Assembly (NCBI GenBank): GCA_019420305.1
Contig: JAHZHL010000022.1
Coordinates: forward strand, 1-56,037
Length of the DNA stretch: 56,037 nucleotides
DNA from: Bacillota bacterium
GTDB lineage: Bacteria; Bacillota; Clostridia; Peptostreptococcales; Anaerovoracaceae
Direction of reading: 5' to 3'
The position numbers and the translations under genes were made by a program. The notes under the pieces were generated by a model. The model searched no databases and had not been told where the DNA came from. It saw nothing but the letters and a program-made list of their open reading frames with translations. Below are positions 31,336 to 41,014 of the stretch, one piece after another. Within the stretch, counting starts at the first letter, position 1, and every line of letters begins with the position of its first letter.

Positions 31336-33567
31336 ATGCGGAAAGAATGGGAAGGATTTAACAGCGGAAACTGGAGACATGTTATTGATGTAAGAAATTT
31401 TATTCAGAAAAATGTAACCCCTTACATGGGAGACGACAGCTTTCTGGAAGGTCCCACAGAGCGTACGGAAAAGGTGTGGGGAAGATGCAGAGAGCTGCTG
31501 CTGGAAGAAATCAAAAATGGTATTTATGATGTAGAAACGGAAGTGGTATCCGGCATCAATAACTTCGCTCCGGGATACATTGATAAGGAAAACGAAGTGA
31601 TCGTAGGACTTCAGACCGACGAGCCGCTGAAGCGGATTGTCAATCTTTACGGAGGAATCCGCATGGCCGAATCCGCGCTGAAGCAGTACGGATATGAAAT
31701 GAACCCGGAAATTCAGAGACGGTTCCATGAATTCCGCAAGACGCACAACGAAGGCGTATTCGACGCTTATCCGAAACGGACAAAGGTTGCCAGACACGCG
31801 GGACTTCTGACCGGACTTCCGGACGCTTACGGGAGAGGACGGATCATCGGTGACTACAGACGGATCGCTCTTTACGGAATTGATTACCTGATCGAGCAGA
31901 AAGAACAGGACATTGAAATGGCTGACGGTCCTATGACGGAAGAACTGATCCGGATTCGGGAAGAACTGCACGAACAGGTACGGGCCCTGAAGGAAGTCAA
32001 AGCCATGGCCGCCCAGTACGGCATTGACCTTAGTAATCCGGCCGCTAACGCGCGGGAAGCGGTACAGTTCCTCTATATGGGATATCTGGCGGGTGTAAAG
32101 GAAAATAACGGCGCGGCGACTTCTCTGGGAAGAACTTCCACCTTCCTGGACATTTATATTCAGCGGGATCTGGATCGGGGAATTATTACGGAAAAGGAAG
32201 CGCAGGAACTGATGGATCAGTTTGTTATCAAGTTGCGCTTGGTACGTCACCTGCGTACGCCGGAATATAACGAACTTTTCGGCGGCGATCCGACATGGGT
32301 GACGGAAGCCATCGGCGGCATGAGCGTTAAGGGAATGCCGCTGGTAACGAAAAATTCCTTCCGTATCCTGCATACTCTGAAGAATCTGGGAACCGCGCCG
32401 GAGCCGAACCTGACGGTTCTGTGGAGCCAGAATCTGCCGGAAAACTTTAAGAAGTACTGCTCTAAGATGAGTATTGAGACGGATTCCATCCAGTATGAGA
32501 ACGATGATGTAATGCGTCCGGTATACGGCGATGATTACGCCATTTCCTGCTGCGTTTCGGCCATGAGCGTGGGAAAACAGATGCAGTTCTTCGGAGCCAG
32601 AGCGAACCTGGCGAAATCTCTGCTCTATGCCATCAACGGCGGTGTGGACGAGCTCAACGGCGATCTGGTAGTTCCGGGAATCGAGCCGCTGAAATACGAC
32701 GATGTTTTAGATTTCAACGAAATCATGCTGACCTATAAAAAGGTCATGTCCTATGTGGCAGAGCTTTATGTGGATACCATGAACGTCATTCATTATATGC
32801 ACGACAAATACGCTTATGAGGCCAGCCAGATGGCTCTTCACGATACCCATGTGGAACGGCTGACAGCCTTCGGTATCGCGGGACTTTCCTGCGCGGCGGA
32901 TTCTCTTTCGGCAATCAAGTTTGCCAAGGTAAGACCGATCCGCAATGAAAAAGGGATTGCCGTTGACTTTGAAGTGGAAGGGGACTTCCCGAAATACGGA
33001 AATGACGACGACGCGGTAGACGATATCGCGGTGGAAATTGTAAAATACTTCTCCGCGGAGCTGAAAAAACACCCGATGTATCGGGGCGCCAAGCATACCC
33101 TGTCCGCGCTGACCATTACTTCCAACGTAATGTACGGAAAGAAAACCGGAAATACGCCGGACGGAAGAAAGCACGGAGAAGCTCTGGCGCCGGGAGCGAA
33201 CCCGATGCACGGAAGAGACGTCAATGGAGCGGTGGCTTCCCTGAATACAGTTGCCAAAATTCCGTACCGCAGCGTATGCCAGGACGGTGTTTCCAATACT
33301 TTCTCCATCGTGCCGGACGCCCTTGGAAAAGACGAGCGGCAGAGAGAATACAATCTGGTTTCCCTGCTGGACGGCTATTTCTGCCAGGGCGCCCATCATC
33401 TCAATGTCAATGTGATGAGAAAAGAATTGCTGAAAAAAGCTATGGAGCATCCGGAAGAGTATCCGTCCCTGACCATTCGGGTATCCGGATACGCGGTTAA
33501 CTTTGTGCGCCTTTCCAGAGAGCAGCAGGAGGAAGTTATCCGGCGGACGTTCCACGGAGCGATGTAA
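31336..33567 (+). CDS. pflB: formate C-acetyltransferase (pyruvate formate-lyase)
   Basis: This 743-residue glycyl radical enzyme converts pyruvate and CoA to acetyl-CoA and formate. The active-site pair is Cys405-Cys406 in YAISCCVSAM. The radical glycine is Gly718 in RVSGYAVNF near the C-terminus. The N-terminal start WEGFNSGNW is typical. The ATG has GGAGGT at 6 bp. Expression is under the ZTP riboswitch just upstream, linking formate production to folate one-carbon demand. The activating enzyme gene pflA, usually next door, is not in this window, so activation must come from elsewhere. Codon use is highly biased, as expected for an abundant fermentation enzyme. Confidence 0.97.
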   Translation: MRKEWEGFNSGNWRHVIDVRNFIQKNVTPYMGDDSFLEGPTERTEKVWGRCRELLLEEIKNGIYDVETEVVSGINNFAPGYIDKENEVIVGLQTDEPLKRIVNLYGGIRMAESALKQYGYEMNPEIQRRFHEFRKTHNEGVFDAYPKRTKVARHAGLLTGLPDAYGRGRIIGDYRRIALYGIDYLIEQKEQDIEMADGPMTEELIRIREELHEQVRALKEVKAMAAQYGIDLSNPAANAREAVQFLYMGYLAGVKENNGAATSLGRTSTFLDIYIQRDLDRGIITEKEAQELMDQFVIKLRLVRHLRTPEYNELFGGDPTWVTEAIGGMSVKGMPLVTKNSFRILHTLKNLGTAPEPNLTVLWSQNLPENFKKYCSKMSIETDSIQYENDDVMRPVYGDDYAISCCVSAMSVGKQMQFFGARANLAKSLLYAINGGVDELNGDLVVPGIEPLKYDDVLDFNEIMLTYKKVMSYVAELYVDTMNVIHYMHDKYAYEASQMALHDTHVERLTAFGIAGLSCAADSLSAIKFAKVRPIRNEKGIAVDFEVEGDFPKYGNDDDAVDDIAVEIVKYFSAELKKHPMYRGAKHTLSALTITSNVMYGKKTGNTPDGRKHGEALAPGANPMHGRDVNGAVASLNTVAKIPYRSVCQDGVSNTFSIVPDALGKDERQREYNLVSLLDGYFCQGAHHLNVNVMRKELLKKAMEHPEEYPSLTIRVSGYAVNFVRLSREQQEEVIRRTFHGAM

Positions 33568-33617
33568 CGAAGTTTGGAAAACCTTTATTACAAATTTATA
33601 AAAACAGAGTTGTCCCC

Positions 33618-33646
33618 TTGCGTGGCGCGGTATAGGAATTTATAAT
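33618..33646 (+). promoter_or_regulatory. sigma-A promoter for the DUF4234-DUF2752 pair
   Basis: TTGCGT (33618-33623) and TATAAT (33641-33646) are 17 bp apart, 43 bp before the start codon at 33690. Confidence 0.6.
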
Positions 33647-33689
33647 AAAGCAAGATGCGCAAACGAACAAAGAAGGGAAGGAACTTGAA

Positions 33690-34052
33690 ATGAATCGGAA
33701 CATCGCACTGTCCATTGTTTTGTATATTATAACCTGCGGAATATACGGGATTTACTGGTTCATCGTACTTACGGACGAGATCAACCGGGAAAAGCCGGAA
33801 TACGCGGCGGATCTGTCGGGGGTCGCCTGTTTTCTGCTGAGTCTGGTTACCTGTAATCTTTTCGGGATTTACTGGGCATACAAGATCGGTGAAAAGCTGG
33901 ATACCATTAAATATGAACGGCAGATTCCCACTGGTCATGAGAGCAATATCCTGTATCTGGTGTTGGAATTAATCGGATTTAATATCATCGTTCTTGCATT
34001 GGCGCAAAACGAGATGAATCGGGTATATCCAGCAAACCGGGGTTACATATAA
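33690..34052 (+). CDS. DUF4234 domain membrane protein
   Basis: This 120-residue protein has three or four hydrophobic segments. The motifs ITCGIYGIYWFIVLTDEIN and CNLFGIYWAYKIGEKLD are typical of DUF4234, where G-I-Y-x-x-Y/W-W repeats occur at helix ends. Function is unknown. AAGGGAAGGA precedes the ATG. It pairs with a DUF2752 gene 5 bp downstream, a frequent association in Clostridia. Confidence 0.85.
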   Translation: MNRNIALSIVLYIITCGIYGIYWFIVLTDEINREKPEYAADLSGVACFLLSLVTCNLFGIYWAYKIGEKLDTIKYERQIPTGHESNILYLVLELIGFNIIVLALAQNEMNRVYPANRGYI

Positions 34053-34057
34053 TTAAG

Positions 34058-34435
34058 ATGAGAGCGGTTAGAAAAAGAACACTGAAAGCGGGTCTTGTGT
34101 TAATAGGTCTGCTTTCAGCGGGATTATTTTTTGCATATGGAGTTCTGCGCTGGGGCTGGCATCTTGTCTGCGTTTTTAACTGGATTACCGGATGGAAGTG
34201 TCCGGGATGTGGCGTGTCCCGTATGTGTCTTTCCCTGCTGCGCCTGGATTTTGAACAGGCGTTTTACTGGAATCCGGCGGTTATGATATGCTTGCCGGCA
34301 CTTGCATACCTGTCAGGCTATATATTGGTAAGATATGTCCGCTTTGGGGATTTTCAGATGCGAAACTGGCAGCAAAATTTGTGTTGGGGTATGATTTCCG
34401 TGCTGCTGGTTTTCGGGATTGCACGAAATCTTTGA
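34058..34435 (+). CDS. DUF2752 domain membrane protein
   Basis: This 125-residue membrane protein has the DUF2752 hallmark WKCPGCGVSRMCLSLLRLDF followed by EQAFYWNPAV. The C-P-x-C-G-x-(T/S)-R motif lies between membrane segments. Three hydrophobic segments are visible. Function is unknown. It starts 5 bp after the DUF4234 stop and is probably translated from the same transcript. Confidence 0.88.
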   Translation: MRAVRKRTLKAGLVLIGLLSAGLFFAYGVLRWGWHLVCVFNWITGWKCPGCGVSRMCLSLLRLDFEQAFYWNPAVMICLPALAYLSGYILVRYVRFGDFQMRNWQQNLCWGMISVLLVFGIARNL

Positions 34436-34454
34436 TAAATTATGCCGGGACTTG

Positions 34455-34483
34455 TTGAATTAAAAAGGAAAACATAATATAAT
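34455..34483 (+). promoter_or_regulatory. sigma-A promoter for the MATE transporter
   Basis: TTGAAT (34455-34460) and TATAAT (34478-34483), 17 bp apart, 31 bp before the start codon. Confidence 0.65.
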
Positions 34484-34514
34484 ATCTCCTTGTGATAGGA
34501 GGTATTATATTTTT

Positions 34515-35879
34515 ATGAGCGAGCAGATTCATGAAAACAAAATGGGCACTATGCCTGTTGGAAAGCTGATTGCGACGATGTCTTGGCCGGCAATTCTGTC
34601 CATGCTGATCCAGGCACTTTATAACATTGTGGACAGTATTTTCGTATCCATGATCAGTGAAGAGGCGCTGTCCGCGGTAACTTATGTTTATCCGATACAG
34701 ATGTTGCTGATCGCGGTGGGCGTCGGAACCGGAGTGGGAATCAATTCTCTGATTTCCAGAAGGCTGGGAGCTAAAAAATACGAAGAAGCCAATATGGCGG
34801 CCAGCCACGGTTACAGGTTATCCTTTTTTAACTGGATCGGATTCGCGCTGATTGGAATTTTCTTTTCCGGAATTTTCATGCGATTCTTTTCCGATACGCC
34901 TTATATCGTGGAAAGCGGGATTGATTACATGCAGATTGTTACCATTGGCTCTCTTTTCATGCTGGTGGAAATCACGACGGAAAAAATTCTGCAGGCCACA
35001 GGGAATATGATGTTTCCCATGCTCTGCAGCATTGCGGGCGCGGTAACAAACGTGATTCTGGATCCGCTTTTGATCTTTGGCGTCGGACCGTTCCCGGAGA
35101 TGGATGTAGCGGGAGCGGCGCTGGCAACGGTAATCGGCCAGCTTGTCTCTTTTATTCTCGGCCAGTACCTGTTGTTTAAAAAGGATCATCTGGTAATTGT
35201 AAAAATTCGAGGTTTTAAGATGCGGGGCCGTGTCCTGAGGGATATTTACTCGGTAGGTGTTCCGGCGATTTTGATGCAGGCGATGCTGTCCATCATGCAG
35301 TTTGGCCTCAATGCGATTTTAGGTGGTCTTTCGGAGACCGCGGTTGCGGTAAACGGCGTTTACGGAAGGCTTCAGTCCTTTATTTTCATGCCAGTTTTCG
35401 GCCTGAATCAGGGAACCCTTCCAATCATGGGCTACAATTACGGAGCGCGGAATAAAACACGCCTGATGCACGCTTTTAAGCTTGGGTTTATGGTAGCGTT
35501 TGTAATTATGGCCATTGGGTTGTTGCTGTTCCAGTTCTTCCCTCACCAGTTCCTGAGTATGTTTAATGCTTCGGAAGGTATGTATGAGATTGGAACCAGG
35601 GCGCTGCGGATTATCAGTATCTGTTTCCTGCCGGCTTCCTTCGGAATTTTAGCGTCATCCTTTTTCCAGGCGACTGCTCACGGCATGATGAGCCTGTGGG
35701 GATCGCTGATTCGCCAGCTGATTGGAATTCTTCCTCTGGCGTGGATTCTGGCAAGGCTGGGAGGGTTGGAACTGGTATGGTTCGCCTTCCCGTTGGCGGA
35801 AATTCTGGGGCTGCTATACTGTATTATCGCGATGCGCTATGTATACAAAAAGGATATTCAAATGCTCAATGCAAAGTAA
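34515..35879 (+). CDS. MATE family multidrug efflux transporter
   Basis: This 454-residue protein has about twelve hydrophobic segments. Features of the NorM/DinF-like bacterial MATE group are MSWPAILSMLIQALYNIVDS at the first helix, SRRLGAKKYEEANMAASHG after the second, and the matching half-repeat GLNQGTLPIMGYNYGARNK in the second domain. It exports cationic drugs or metabolites using Na+ or H+. AGGAGG lies 12 bp before the ATG, somewhat distant. It has its own promoter and a strong terminator. Confidence 0.94.
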   Translation: MSEQIHENKMGTMPVGKLIATMSWPAILSMLIQALYNIVDSIFVSMISEEALSAVTYVYPIQMLLIAVGVGTGVGINSLISRRLGAKKYEEANMAASHGYRLSFFNWIGFALIGIFFSGIFMRFFSDTPYIVESGIDYMQIVTIGSLFMLVEITTEKILQATGNMMFPMLCSIAGAVTNVILDPLLIFGVGPFPEMDVAGAALATVIGQLVSFILGQYLLFKKDHLVIVKIRGFKMRGRVLRDIYSVGVPAILMQAMLSIMQFGLNAILGGLSETAVAVNGVYGRLQSFIFMPVFGLNQGTLPIMGYNYGARNKTRLMHAFKLGFMVAFVIMAIGLLLFQFFPHQFLSMFNASEGMYEIGTRALRIISICFLPASFGILASSFFQATAHGMMSLWGSLIRQLIGILPLAWILARLGGLELVWFAFPLAEILGLLYCIIAMRYVYKKDIQMLNAK

Positions 35880-35886
35880 GAGGAAG

Positions 35887-35924
35887 AAGACTGCGGTTCG
35901 GATTTGCGAACCGCGGTCTTTTAT
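35887..35924. terminator. bidirectional intrinsic terminator
   Basis: A 14-bp stem (35887-35900 with 35907-35920, one G-U) with a 6-nt loop, T-run on the plus side and A-run before it. It would serve the MATE gene and the convergent Cys-rich gene ending at 35921. Confidence 0.85.
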
Positions 35925-36487
35925 CGTATGAAGTAAAGTTCAGTACCATCTTGCTCCCGATCTTCGGAATCCATTTGAACCAGGTCAAAAATCCGAGAAT
36001 CTCGGAGCAGGTGGGTCCAAACTGTATAGGTGGCCTGAATAAAGGAAGAATTCAGAGGCAGTTTCTTTTCAATAAGCGGGCAGGCATATGGCAGCTTGTC
36101 CGGACATAGGATCAGGTGGAGGATACCATCTGGCGTAAGATGAGGCGCTAGCGGAAAAAATCGGCATTGAAGCGGCCGCTTTTCTCTCGGGCAATGGGGA
36201 GGCGTAAGACAGTTTATGAAGTAGATTTTTCCATGCCAGGAATCGGGAAAATCAAAATCCTCAGCCTGCTCGCAGACCCAGCGCAGCCAGCTTTCTTTTT
36301 TTGTAAATACCTTCTCTTCACCGGGAAGCAGGTAGATTCCAAGGGCAGGGTCGCCCTCCGTCTCATCTGAGACGCAGGTACAGCAGGCGGCGCCGCAGAG
36401 AGTCCCGCAGTCACAGTCAAGGGGCGAAACCCGATCCAGCAGACGGTAAATCGCCTGGTAGGTGCGTTTGCGTATCGATGATTTCAT
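35921..36487 (-). CDS. cysteine-rich protein, YkgJ-like metal-binding candidate
   Basis: This 188-residue soluble protein has a cluster LDCDCGTLCGAACCTC near residue 24 and further cysteines in INCLTPPHC, PLQCRFFPL and LILCPDKLPYACPL. The C-R-F-F-P-L/x-P-H layout resembles the YkgJ group (zinc or iron-chelating CxxxCxxCC proteins), but the N-terminal spacing differs, so the family call is tentative. The start at 36487 has AAAGGAG at 5 bp; an extension to 36619 has no site. An extended -10 sequence TGTTATACT lies about 30 bp upstream on the minus strand. Function unknown. Confidence 0.7.
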   Translation of the reverse strand: MKSSIRKRTYQAIYRLLDRVSPLDCDCGTLCGAACCTCVSDETEGDPALGIYLLPGEEKVFTKKESWLRWVCEQAEDFDFPDSWHGKIYFINCLTPPHCPREKRPLQCRFFPLAPHLTPDGILHLILCPDKLPYACPLIEKKLPLNSSFIQATYTVWTHLLRDSRIFDLVQMDSEDREQDGTELYFIR

Positions 36488-36639
36488 AATAACTCCTTTT
36501 TTCTCAGAAATTAGTATAACACAAGGGAGAGAGTTTGTGCTATAATCACGGAAATTAAAAGAAAATGTTTGAGTTTCAGAGAAAAAGGTATATATATAAG
36601 TAGGTTTTTTTAAAATCAAGGGACTTCTAAGCAGGTTTG

Positions 36640-36648
36640 TGTTATAAT
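36640..36648 (+). promoter_or_regulatory. extended -10 promoter for the dehydratase activase
   Basis: TGTTATAAT (TG-N-TATAAT) without a clear -35, giving a leader of about 40 nt. A second extended -10, TGCTATAAT, lies upstream at 36538-36546 on the same strand. Confidence 0.55.
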
Positions 36649-36696
36649 AAATTTCAATAATGCAGTCCTTTGAAATTCTATATAAATGAGGTAATT

Positions 36697-39600
36697 ATGA
36701 GATTAGGTATTGATGTAGGATCAACAACAGTAAAATTAGTGCTGCTGGACAGCGACAATAATATTTTATACAGCAGATACGAGCGGCACATGTCGAATGT
36801 ATTCGAGACGGTAGCGCAGCTGCTGCAGGATCTGTACGCTAAATATCCGGACGCGGAAATGAAAGCTGTAATTACAGGATCTGGCGGACTTTCTCTATCA
36901 CAGCTTCTGGAGATTCCGTTTGAGCAGGAGGTTGTAACCTGCAGCGCGGCAGTGGAAAAACTGATTCCGGAAACGGATGTCGCCATTGAGCTGGGCGGTG
37001 AGGACGCGAAAATCACCTTTTACGGACAGACGGTAGAGCAGAGGATGAACGGCACGTGCGCGGGAGGAACCGGAGCTTTTATCGATCAGATGGCGGTTCT
37101 CCTGAACACGGATGCGGCTGGTCTGAATGAAGCTGCGAAAAAACACAAAATGATTTATCCCATTGCCGCGAGATGCGGTGTTTTCGCAAAGACGGACATT
37201 CAGCCGCTGATCAATGAGGGAGCGGAAATTGAAGATTTATCGGCGTCGATCTTTCAGGCGGTTGTAAACCAGACCATCAGCGGACTGGCGTGCGGACGAA
37301 CGATTAAGGGGAAAGTCGCTTTCCTGGGGGGACCTTTATCGTTTCTTTCCGAGCTTCGCAAACGCTTTATTGAGACCCTTGATCTTGCGGATGAGGATGT
37401 GATCTTCCCGGAAGACTCGAAATACTTCGTAGCTATCGGAGCGGCGATGACAGCGCAGAAATATGAGACTCTCTCTCTCTCTGAGGTGACGGAACGGATT
37501 AAAAACCTGGATCCGGCGCAGATGTCGGATACCAAGCATGTAGATCCATTGTTTTCAGGGCACGAGGATTATCAGGAATTTGTGGAACGACACAAAAAAG
37601 ACGCGATTAAGAAAAAGGATATCCGGAAAGCAAAAGGAAAAGTCTTCCTTGGTATTGACGCGGGTTCGACCACGACTAAGGCGGCGCTCATTGATGACGA
37701 GAAAAATCTGCTGTACTCCTTTTACCGGAATAATGAGGGGAAACCCATTGAAGCCTGCATGGTGATGCTGAAGGAACTTTATTCCCAGCTTCCGAAGGAA
37801 GCGTTTATCGCCAATGCGACGGTTACCGGATACGGTGAAGGGTTGATTAAGGCGGCTTTCAAAGTGGATCTGGGCGAGATCGAGACCATGGCTCATTATA
37901 AGGGAGCGGAAGAATTTCTGCCGGGGGTTGAATTTATCCTCGATATCGGCGGGCAGGATATGAAATGTATGAAGATTAAAGACAATGCGATCTATAATAT
38001 CATGCTGAATGAAGCCTGCTCCTCCGGGTGTGGTTCCTTTATTGAAACGTATGCCAAATCGGTGAATATGGATGTGCAGACTTTCGCCAGGGAAGCGCTG
38101 TTTGCCAAGGCGCCGGTGGATCTGGGCACCAGGTGTACCGTCTTTATGAACTCCAAGGTAAAACAGGCGCAGAAAGAGGGCGCGACCATCGGCGATATTT
38201 CGGCGGGTCTGTCCTACTCGGTCATTAAGAACGCGCTGTACAAAGTAATTAAACTGAGAAACCCGGAAGAAGCCGGAGAGAAAATTGTCGTGCAGGGCGG
38301 AACCTTCCTTAATGACGCGGTACTGCGGAGTATTGAAAAAATCATCGGTAAAAATGTGGTGCGGCCGGATATTTCCGGTATCATGGGAGCTTATGGCGCC
38401 GCGATTATAGCGAGAGAAAATTATGTGGAAGATACGGAATCTTCGATTCTCAAACCGGAGGACATGGATTCCTTTACCGTGGAGAATACCCATACCCGGT
38501 GCAAAGGATGTGAGAACAGCTGCCTTCTGACCATCAATCGGTTTAATGACGGCAGCCGCTTTATCACCGGCAACCGCTGCGAGAAGGGAGAGGGAAAATC
38601 AAGCGAGGAAAACGAGATTCCGAATCTGTATGAGTATAAATTTAAGAGGCTGTTTGACTATAAGCCGTTGAGCGAAATGGACTCCGCGAGAGGAACGATT
38701 GGAATCCCGAGAGTTTTGAATATGTATGAGAATTACCCGTTTTGGTTCACCTTCTTTACGAAGCTGGGCTTCCGGGTGCAGCTTTCACCTCCGTCCAGCA
38801 AGGAACTGTATGAAGGCGGTATGGAAACTATTTCCTCCGACACTGCCTGCTATCCGGCAAAGCTGGTGCACGGACATGTGAAATGGCTGGTAGACCGAGG
38901 CGTGAAATGGATTTTCTATCCGAGCATCAATTATGAACGGATCGAGGATCCGACGGCGCCGAATCACTATAACTGTCCGATCGTTGCTACATATCCGGAA
39001 GTCATCGCGGGCAATATGGACGATATCTTTGAGGAAAACGATGTTATCTTTTCTCATCCGTTCCTGCCTTATGATGATGATGAGGCTCTGGTGAGAGAAC
39101 TCTACCGCGTACTGAGCCGCACCGGCGTTACCAGATCACAGGTAGAGCACGCTGTAAAGAGCGGGCGCACGGAGATGAAACATTTTAAGGATGACATTAA
39201 GAAAAAAGGAGAATATTCCCTGAAGTACGCAAGAGAACACAAAATGAAAACCATCGTTCTCGCCGGTCGTCCTTACCATCTGGATCCGGAAATCAACCAT
39301 GGGATTGATAAGATTATCACATCCTTTGATATGGTTGTAGTAACGGAGGATTCGATCGCGCATCTCGGAAAACTGCCAAGACCGATCCGTGTGCTGGATC
39401 AGTGGATGTATCACTCAAGACTTTATAAGGCGGCCCAATTTGTGGGAACTACCGATGACGTGGAACTGGTGCAGCTCAATTCCTTTGGCTGTGGGCTGGA
39501 TGCGGTTACTACCGACCAGGTGGAAGAAATAACGAAGAAAAACAACAAGCTGTATACGGTGCTGAAAATTGACGAAGGATCCAATTTGGGGGCTGCCCGT

Positions 39601-40971
39601 ATCCGTATCCGCTCTCTGAAAGCGGCTATGGATGAGAGGGAAAAAAACGGCATTAAGCATGTGGAAAACAATGCTCCTTATGAAAGAAAGTATTTTACAA
39701 AGGAGATGAAAAAGGAATATACGATTCTGATTCCGGAAATGTCGCCGATTCATTTCCAGTTCATGGAAACTGCCCTTAAGAAAGCGGGGTACAATGCGGT
39801 GCTGCTGCCTACGGTAGATAAAAACGCAGTGGATGAAGGATTGAAATATATCAATAACGACGCCTGCTATCCGACGATTGTGACACTGGGACAGATCATT
39901 TCCTATCTGAAATCGGGAAACGTGGATCTGGAGCGCACGGCGGTATTTATGAGCCAGACCGGAGGCGGATGCAGGGCGAGCAATTATGTGGCGCTGCTGC
40001 GAAAAGCGCTCAAAGATCTGGATATGGAACAGATTCCGGTTATCTCTGTCAATATAGCGGGGTTGGAGTCCAATCCGGGCTTTAAATTCAGCGCCGGATT
40101 GCTGAAACGTATGTTGATGGCATTGGTATATGGAGATGTCTTCATGCGGGTTCTGTATGCGACACGGCCGTATGAACAGGTTCCGGGGGCGGCTGATGAG
40201 CTGTATGAAAAATGGTCCCGTGTCGCGAGACGGAATGTTTATACAGGAAGCTTCCGGAAGTTCAAGAGCTGCATACAGGAAATTGTAAAGGATTTTGACG
40301 CATTGCCGTTGCGGGATATTAAAAAGCCAAAGGTTGGTGTTGTAGGAGAAATCCTCGTAAAATATCATCCGAACGCGAATAACGATATTGTAGGAACCAT
40401 TGAGAGAGAAGGCGGCGAGGCGGTTGTTCTGGACCTGATCGACTTTTTCCTGTATGGTATGTACAGCAAGAAATTCAATTTTGAACATCTTTCGGGTTCT
40501 TATAAGGCGATGGTATTCAATAAGGCGGCTATCAAAGCCATCGAATATTTCCGGAAACCGGCAAGGAAGGCGCTTTCTGCCAGCATCCGGTTTGAAGAGC
40601 CGATGCATATTGAGGATATCGCCAAGAAAGCCAGCGAGATTATTTCCCTGGGTAATCAGTGCGGAGAAGGCTGGCTGCTGACCGGAGAGATGGTGGATCT
40701 GATTGACAGCGGCGTGGAAAATATCGTCTGCATGCAGCCGTTTGCCTGCCTGCCGAACCATGTAACCGGAAAAGGCGTGATGAAGGCTATGAGAAAGCGC
40801 AATCCGCTGGCGAATATCGCGGCTATTGATTATGACCCGGGAGCCAGTGATGTTAACCAGCTCAACCGGATTAAGCTGATGATGGCGACTGCGTATAAAA
40901 ATATGGAAAAGGGTCTTTCCGAGCAGGATCGGAAGAAGATGGAGCCGGTGGTGTTTGATAAGGCGGAATAA
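36697..40971 (+). CDS. fused 2-hydroxyacyl-CoA dehydratase activase
   Basis: This 1424-residue protein has several joined parts. Two BcrAD/BadFG (HgdC-like) ASKHA ATPase domains begin at GIDVGSTTVK (residue 4) and GIDAGSTTTK (319). The second contains NEACSSGCGSF, where a subunit-bridging 4Fe-4S cluster is held in activases. A DUF2229 (CoA enzyme activase) region follows from about 670, and a 2-hydroxyglutaryl-CoA dehydratase D-component-like region from about 1010, with GGGCRASNY and NPGFKFSAG. Activases drive ATP-dependent single-electron injection into 2-hydroxyacyl-CoA or benzoyl-CoA type enzymes. These fused versions are common in Clostridia and their target is unknown. The ATG at 36697 has GAGGT at 5 bp. 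A flavin reductase-like gene follows at 43 bp. Confidence 0.9.
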   Translation: MRLGIDVGSTTVKLVLLDSDNNILYSRYERHMSNVFETVAQLLQDLYAKYPDAEMKAVITGSGGLSLSQLLEIPFEQEVVTCSAAVEKLIPETDVAIELGGEDAKITFYGQTVEQRMNGTCAGGTGAFIDQMAVLLNTDAAGLNEAAKKHKMIYPIAARCGVFAKTDIQPLINEGAEIEDLSASIFQAVVNQTISGLACGRTIKGKVAFLGGPLSFLSELRKRFIETLDLADEDVIFPEDSKYFVAIGAAMTAQKYETLSLSEVTERIKNLDPAQMSDTKHVDPLFSGHEDYQEFVERHKKDAIKKKDIRKAKGKVFLGIDAGSTTTKAALIDDEKNLLYSFYRNNEGKPIEACMVMLKELYSQLPKEAFIANATVTGYGEGLIKAAFKVDLGEIETMAHYKGAEEFLPGVEFILDIGGQDMKCMKIKDNAIYNIMLNEACSSGCGSFIETYAKSVNMDVQTFAREALFAKAPVDLGTRCTVFMNSKVKQAQKEGATIGDISAGLSYSVIKNALYKVIKLRNPEEAGEKIVVQGGTFLNDAVLRSIEKIIGKNVVRPDISGIMGAYGAAIIARENYVEDTESSILKPEDMDSFTVENTHTRCKGCENSCLLTINRFNDGSRFITGNRCEKGEGKSSEENEIPNLYEYKFKRLFDYKPLSEMDSARGTIGIPRVLNMYENYPFWFTFFTKLGFRVQLSPPSSKELYEGGMETISSDTACYPAKLVHGHVKWLVDRGVKWIFYPSINYERIEDPTAPNHYNCPIVATYPEVIAGNMDDIFEENDVIFSHPFLPYDDDEALVRELYRVLSRTGVTRSQVEHAVKSGRTEMKHFKDDIKKKGEYSLKYAREHKMKTIVLAGRPYHLDPEINHGIDKIITSFDMVVVTEDSIAHLGKLPRPIRVLDQWMYHSRLYKAAQFVGTTDDVELVQLNSFGCGLDAVTTDQVEEITKKNNKLYTVLKIDEGSNLGAARIRIRSLKAAMDEREKNGIKHVENNAPYERKYFTKEMKKEYTILIPEMSPIHFQFMETALKKAGYNAVLLPTVDKNAVDEGLKYINNDACYPTIVTLGQIISYLKSGNVDLERTAVFMSQTGGGCRASNYVALLRKALKDLDMEQIPVISVNIAGLESNPGFKFSAGLLKRMLMALVYGDVFMRVLYATRPYEQVPGAADELYEKWSRVARRNVYTGSFRKFKSCIQEIVKDFDALPLRDIKKPKVGVVGEILVKYHPNANNDIVGTIEREGGEAVVLDLIDFFLYGMYSKKFNFEHLSGSYKAMVFNKAAIKAIEYFRKPARKALSASIRFEEPMHIEDIAKKASEIISLGNQCGEGWLLTGEMVDLIDSGVENIVCMQPFACLPNHVTGKGVMKAMRKRNPLANIAAIDYDPGASDVNQLNRIKLMMATAYKNMEKGLSEQDRKKMEPVVFDKAE

Positions 40972-41014
40972 GATTAATATATGATACAGGAAAAGAATTC
41001 AGGAGGGCAATAAA

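Noticed and set aside
31306..32373. A 355-codon frame antisense to pflB
   Set aside because: A by-product of biased codon use in a highly expressed gene; no start signal and no family resemblance.
39415..40761. A 448-codon frame antisense to the dehydratase activase
   Set aside because: The sense gene is complete and conserved in motif order; the antisense product has no recognisable feature.
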